A stretch of DNA of 6,465 nt, from the NCBI GenBank assembly GCA_031282935.1, contig JAITCS010000151.1:1-6465 (forward strand), given 5' to 3'. The first letter of the stretch is position 1, and each line of letters opens with the position of its first letter. The stretch is from Cellulomonadaceae bacterium (GTDB taxonomy: Bacteria; Actinomycetota; Actinomycetes; Actinomycetales; Cellulomonadaceae). Below, piece by piece: positions 4,640-6,465 of the stretch. Below the pieces are notes generated by a model. That model had not been told where the DNA came from. It did no database searches and worked only from the letters and a program-made list of their open reading frames with translations. Made by a program: the position numbers and the translations under genes.

Positions 4640-5152
4640 TTGGAGCCGCACTACGGGAACCCGTTGGCCGAACAGCGGGCGCTCGCCGCTCAGCGTAAAG
4701 ATATTCCCATCGGGCAGTGGGCGCATGAGGCGCTCCGCATTGCCCGCCAGCAGCCGGGGGCGCCCGATGAATTGAGTGTGCCAGCGGGGCACCGGCTGGT
4801 TTTTTTGCACATGGACGGCTCCGAGCAGGAACTCCCGCCCCCAAGCTCAAAGATTTATCCCCTAGACCTACCACCCATGATTGACATGCCCACGCATGAT
4901 GCGCTCATGTGCGATGCTCCCAAGCCTGACATGTCCGCGCGCGAGGCCAGCGACGCCAAGCAAGCGCCAGTGGGTTGGGTCACCTCCTCAGCCTGGCACT
5001 ACGAACTCGGCCCCATCGCGCTCGCGGTCGTGAACACCGCCGTGCCCGCCGACGCCCCCCTGGTGGTAGCCAGTGCCCAGGAAAACGCCGATGACCCAAT
5101 TACGCTGGTCGCTGCCGCGCAAGAGGCCATTTCCGATTTACCGCCCAACTAA
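4640..5152 (+). CDS. Internally deleted YgfZ/GcvT-like folate-binding protein
   Basis: Full-length YgfZ-type proteins of actinobacteria (about 320-370 residues) resemble the GcvT aminomethyltransferase, bind folate and help build or repair Fe-S clusters. This 170-residue frame keeps three pieces of that protein in order: the N-terminal HYGNPLAEQRALAA (4-17), the mid-protein IGQWAHEALRIA (24-35), and the C-terminal domain with RLVFLHMDGSEQELPPP (52-68) and VGWVTSSAWHYELGPIALAV (111-130). Missing between them are most of the folate-binding domain and the family hallmark KGCYxGQE with its cysteine. Residues 74-110 look like a Met/Pro/Asp-rich insertion. No ATG or GTG is available: only TTG 4640 or CTG 4622 follow the in-frame TAG at 4613, and no Shine-Dalgarno sequence is seen. 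It may be a decaying gene or a minimised protein; folate-dependent function is unlikely. Confidence 0.7.
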   Translation: MEPHYGNPLAEQRALAAQRKDIPIGQWAHEALRIARQQPGAPDELSVPAGHRLVFLHMDGSEQELPPPSSKIYPLDLPPMIDMPTHDALMCDAPKPDMSAREASDAKQAPVGWVTSSAWHYELGPIALAVVNTAVPADAPLVVASAQENADDPITLVAAAQEAISDLPPN

Positions 5153-5157
5153 CCCGC

Positions 5158-5163
5158 TATTAT
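5158..5163 (+). promoter_or_regulatory. -10 element before the DUF2516 gene (TATTAT)
   Basis: TATTAT matches TATAAT at five of six positions and ends 7 nt before ATG 5171, placing the transcription start at the start codon. There is no Shine-Dalgarno sequence before this ATG, which fits a leaderless mRNA. No clear -35 is seen. It suggests that the DUF2516-dtd pair has its own promoter despite closely following the YgfZ remnant. Confidence 0.5.
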
Positions 5164-5170
5164 TCGCCAT

Positions 5171-5533
5171 ATGTGGGCGCTTTCGATATTTTCGTATCTC
5201 CGCTGGTTCATCACTTTGGCGGTCAGCACGGGGGTGCTGGTGGGCTCGGCGCTGGCGTTCATTGACGCGGCTCGCCATTCCAGCGCGGTTTATGAGCGCG
5301 AGGGCAAGAAGTCCAAGAAGATTTGGCTGATTATGCTGGGGGTGGCGTTGGCTTTCGCGCTGTTCGGCTTCCTCGGAGCATCAGGGGTCACCTTAACGAT
5401 ATTGGCGATAGCACCCGCAGCGGTTTATTGGTACGGGGTTCGGCCCGATATTCAATTCGATACCGGCAACAAGTCGCAGCCCAAAGAAACGGTTGCCAAC
5501 AAGTTCTGGTCAAACTACTGGAATAAGGTATAG
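5171..5533 (+). CDS. DUF2516-family membrane protein
   Basis: Membrane protein of 120 residues. A first hydrophobic span (about 4-33) leads into a basic cytoplasmic stretch (REGKKSKKIW, 43-52). Two further spans follow, at about 53-68 and 71-89, ending in a GVRPDI motif at 89-94. This pattern of span, Ala/Arg-rich loop, paired spans and a V-R-P element is that of the DUF2516 family of actinobacterial membrane proteins, whose function is unknown. The C-terminal 30 residues are polar and cytoplasmic. ATG 5171 is the first start, has no ribosome binding site, and lies 7 nt after TATTAT. Its TAG stop directly abuts the ATG of dtd, so the two are translated from one message. No functional link to dtd can be read from the sequence. 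Confidence 0.8.
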   Translation: MWALSIFSYLRWFITLAVSTGVLVGSALAFIDAARHSSAVYEREGKKSKKIWLIMLGVALAFALFGFLGASGVTLTILAIAPAAVYWYGVRPDIQFDTGNKSQPKETVANKFWSNYWNKV

Positions 5534-5977
5534 ATGCGGGCGGTATTGCAGCGCGCGACAAAGGCGAAGGTCACGGTCGCGGGTGAGGTTGTAGGGGAGA
5601 TTACTCGCCCCGGAATTGTTGCGCTTGTGGGCGTAACAAATAATGACACCATTGCCGATGCGCACTGGCTGGCTCGAAAAATAGCGGAATTGCGGATAAT
5701 GCGCGAGGAGAACTCCGTTTCGGATATTAACGCCCCAGTGCTGGTGATTTCGCAGTTCACCCTTTATGGTGACGCCCGCAAAGGCCGACGCCCGTCTTGG
5801 AGCAAAGCCGCCCCCGGCCCCGTTGCCGAGCCGTTAGTGGACGCGGTTTGCGCCGAATTGCGCGCTCGGAACATTGAGGTGGTCACTGGCCAGTTCGGGG
5901 CCGACATGGCAGTGGAACTCACCAATGACGGCCCCTTCACAGTCATTCTAGACTCCCTGGCCCAAGATTCATCGTAA
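5534..5977 (+). CDS. dtd: D-aminoacyl-tRNA deacylase
   Basis: Translation proofreading enzyme that hydrolyses D-amino acids (and glycine mischarged on tRNA-Ala) from tRNA; a cytoplasmic homodimer using RNA-backbone chemistry rather than side-chain catalysis. The 147-residue length is normal. Key motifs: MRAVLQRAT start, SQFTLYGD at 73-80, [12 protein letters not shown] at 83-94, and the Gly-cisPro chirality filter in NDGPFT with G133-P134, preceded by FGADMAVEL at 121-129. The usual motif is NDGPVT; Phe here replaces Val next to the cis-proline, a mild variation. ATG 5534 follows the upstream TAG with no gap, and AAGG at 5525-5528 inside the preceding gene is its ribosome binding site, so translation is coupled. 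It converges with the exchanger gene. Confidence 0.97.
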   Translation: MRAVLQRATKAKVTVAGEVVGEITRPGIVALVGVTNNDTIADAHWLARKIAELRIMREENSVSDINAPVLVISQFTLYGDARKGRRPSWSKAAPGPVAEPLVDAVCAELRARNIEVVTGQFGADMAVELTNDGPFTVILDSLAQDSS

Positions 5978-5980
5978 TAA

Positions 5981-6007
5981 ATTACCGCCCCAATCCAAAC
6001 ACCCATG
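5981..6007 (+). terminator. C-rich, G-poor stretch after dtd
   Basis: Directly after the dtd stop codon the plus strand runs rich in C and A with only two G in 27 bases, including CCGCCCC and ACACCC. An unstructured C-rich, G-poor RNA is the kind of segment Rho binds. This is consistent with Rho-dependent termination of the DUF2516-dtd transcript before the opposing exchanger gene. There is no U-tract hairpin here. Confidence 0.35.
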
Positions 6008-6036
6008 AAATATGGTGGGGGCCGCGAGCGAGTTGT

Positions 6037-6054
6037 ATTTCCGGTACAGGAAAT
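6037..6054. terminator. Small hairpin in the dtd/exchanger junction
   Basis: ATTTCC (6037-6042) and GGAAAT (6049-6054) form a 6-bp stem with a 6-nt loop, 17 bp from the exchanger stop codon. AT content is high and no U-run follows in either direction, so it is a weak terminator candidate only. Confidence 0.25.
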
Positions 6055-6070
6055 TCATAATGAAGTGCGC

Positions 6071-6465
6071 TTAGGCCACTGCGATTGTGTAGGCGAGGTA
6101 GGCGCCGTAGGTGGCTACGAAAATGCCGCCCTCCAGCCGGGAAATGCGCCGTCCGGTTAAGAACACCGGAATACAAGCCAGCCCAACTAGAATCATTAGC
6201 GGCATTGAAACGCGCAATAGCTTGGGGTCAACCAGCACCGCAGCCGGGCTGAACAGCAGTGCAATACCTAAGATAATGGTCAGGTTGAGTGTGGAAGAGC
6301 CCACTAGGTTCCCGAACGCTAAACTGCGTTCGTTCTTGATGGTGGCAATGATGGTGGTCACCAATTCGGGGGCCGAGGTGCCGATAGCCACAATGGTCAA
6401 ACCTACTAACGTTTCGGATAACCCAAAGTCGGTAGCGATAGCGATGGCCCCGCGCAGCATCAAAT
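6071..6465 (-). CDS. Calcium/sodium exchanger, CaCA family (C-terminal part)
   Basis: C-terminal portion of an inner-membrane cation exchanger of the CaCA superfamily (YrbG / K-dependent Na/Ca exchanger type), which couples export of Ca2+ to import of Na+ or H+. About 130 residues are visible; the gene enters from the right edge and its start lies outside. The visible part carries one alpha-repeat: GLSETLVGLTIVAIGTSAPE, then FGNLVGSSTLN about 17 residues later. The glutamate of GTSAPE and the GN/GS segment line the ion pathway in family members. Three further hydrophobic spans follow and then the stop, so this is the second of the two alpha-repeats. GSSTLN differs from the more usual GSNIFN of this repeat. 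The ATG at 6460 is an internal methionine, not the start. It is convergent with dtd. Confidence 0.9.
   Translation of the reverse strand, partial: LMLRGAIAIATDFGLSETLVGLTIVAIGTSAPELVTTIIATIKNERSLAFGNLVGSSTLNLTIILGIALLFSPAAVLVDPKLLRVSMPLMILVGLACIPVFLTGRRISRLEGGIFVATYGAYLAYTIAVA

Noticed and set aside
4505..5152. One gene with TAG readthrough joining the small membrane ORF to the YgfZ remnant
   Set aside because: YgfZ proteins have no N-terminal membrane anchor, and nothing around the TAG suggests recoding. The shared register has a one-in-three chance of arising randomly.
5983..6023. Intrinsic terminator from the CCGCCCC and GGTGGGGG blocks after dtd
   Set aside because: The two blocks pair only with bulges across a long loop and no U-tract follows.

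Overview
The window looks like a chromosomal segment of a moderately GC-rich actinobacterium (Actinomycetota). This rests on the families present: an EphE-like alpha/beta hydrolase beside endonuclease III, a DUF2516 membrane protein, an actinobacterial-type YgfZ relative and a LOG-family protein. It also rests on several genes that carry a TANNNT -10 element only 6-7 nt before the start codon, the pattern of leaderless actinobacterial mRNAs. No genus can be named safely. There are no rRNA or tRNA genes, insertion sequences or CRISPR arrays.

Layout. (1) 45-761 (+) nth, endonuclease III for base excision repair. (2) 840-1766 (-) is an EphE-like alpha/beta hydrolase, convergent with nth; the nucleophile position of its elbow motif is a glycine. 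(3) 1822-2521 (+) is a complete type II toxin-antitoxin module: promoter with repeat/palindrome operator, Phd/YefM antitoxin and PIN-domain (VapC-type) toxin overlapping by 17 nt. It sits between the hydrolase and the next gene like an acquired cassette. (4) 2588-3595 (-) is a LOG-family nucleotide-binding protein with a histidine-rich N-terminal tail. (5) Divergent from it, 3692-5152 (+) holds a polytopic membrane protein, a 36-residue single-span membrane protein not previously delimited by length-filtered ORF calling, and a short open frame that is an internally deleted YgfZ/GcvT-like folate-binding protein. (6) 5171-5977 (+) holds a DUF2516 membrane protein and dtd (D-aminoacyl-tRNA deacylase), directly abutting. 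(7) 6071-6465 (-) is the C-terminal part of a CaCA-family calcium/sodium exchanger running off the right edge.

How it works together. Most genes are independent housekeeping functions: DNA repair, translation quality control and ion exchange. The toxin and antitoxin form one autoregulated unit. The three convergent junctions (nth/hydrolase, toxin/LOG, dtd/exchanger) each hold a C-rich, G-poor stretch in the transcript of one of the converging genes. In the first two this stretch is made of short tandem repeats, which suggests Rho-type termination.

The observations most worth following are the collapsed YgfZ gene, the nucleophile-less hydrolase, the repeat-built TA operator, the recurring leaderless-promoter geometry, and the repeat-built C-rich junctions. 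No clearly new multi-gene system is visible.
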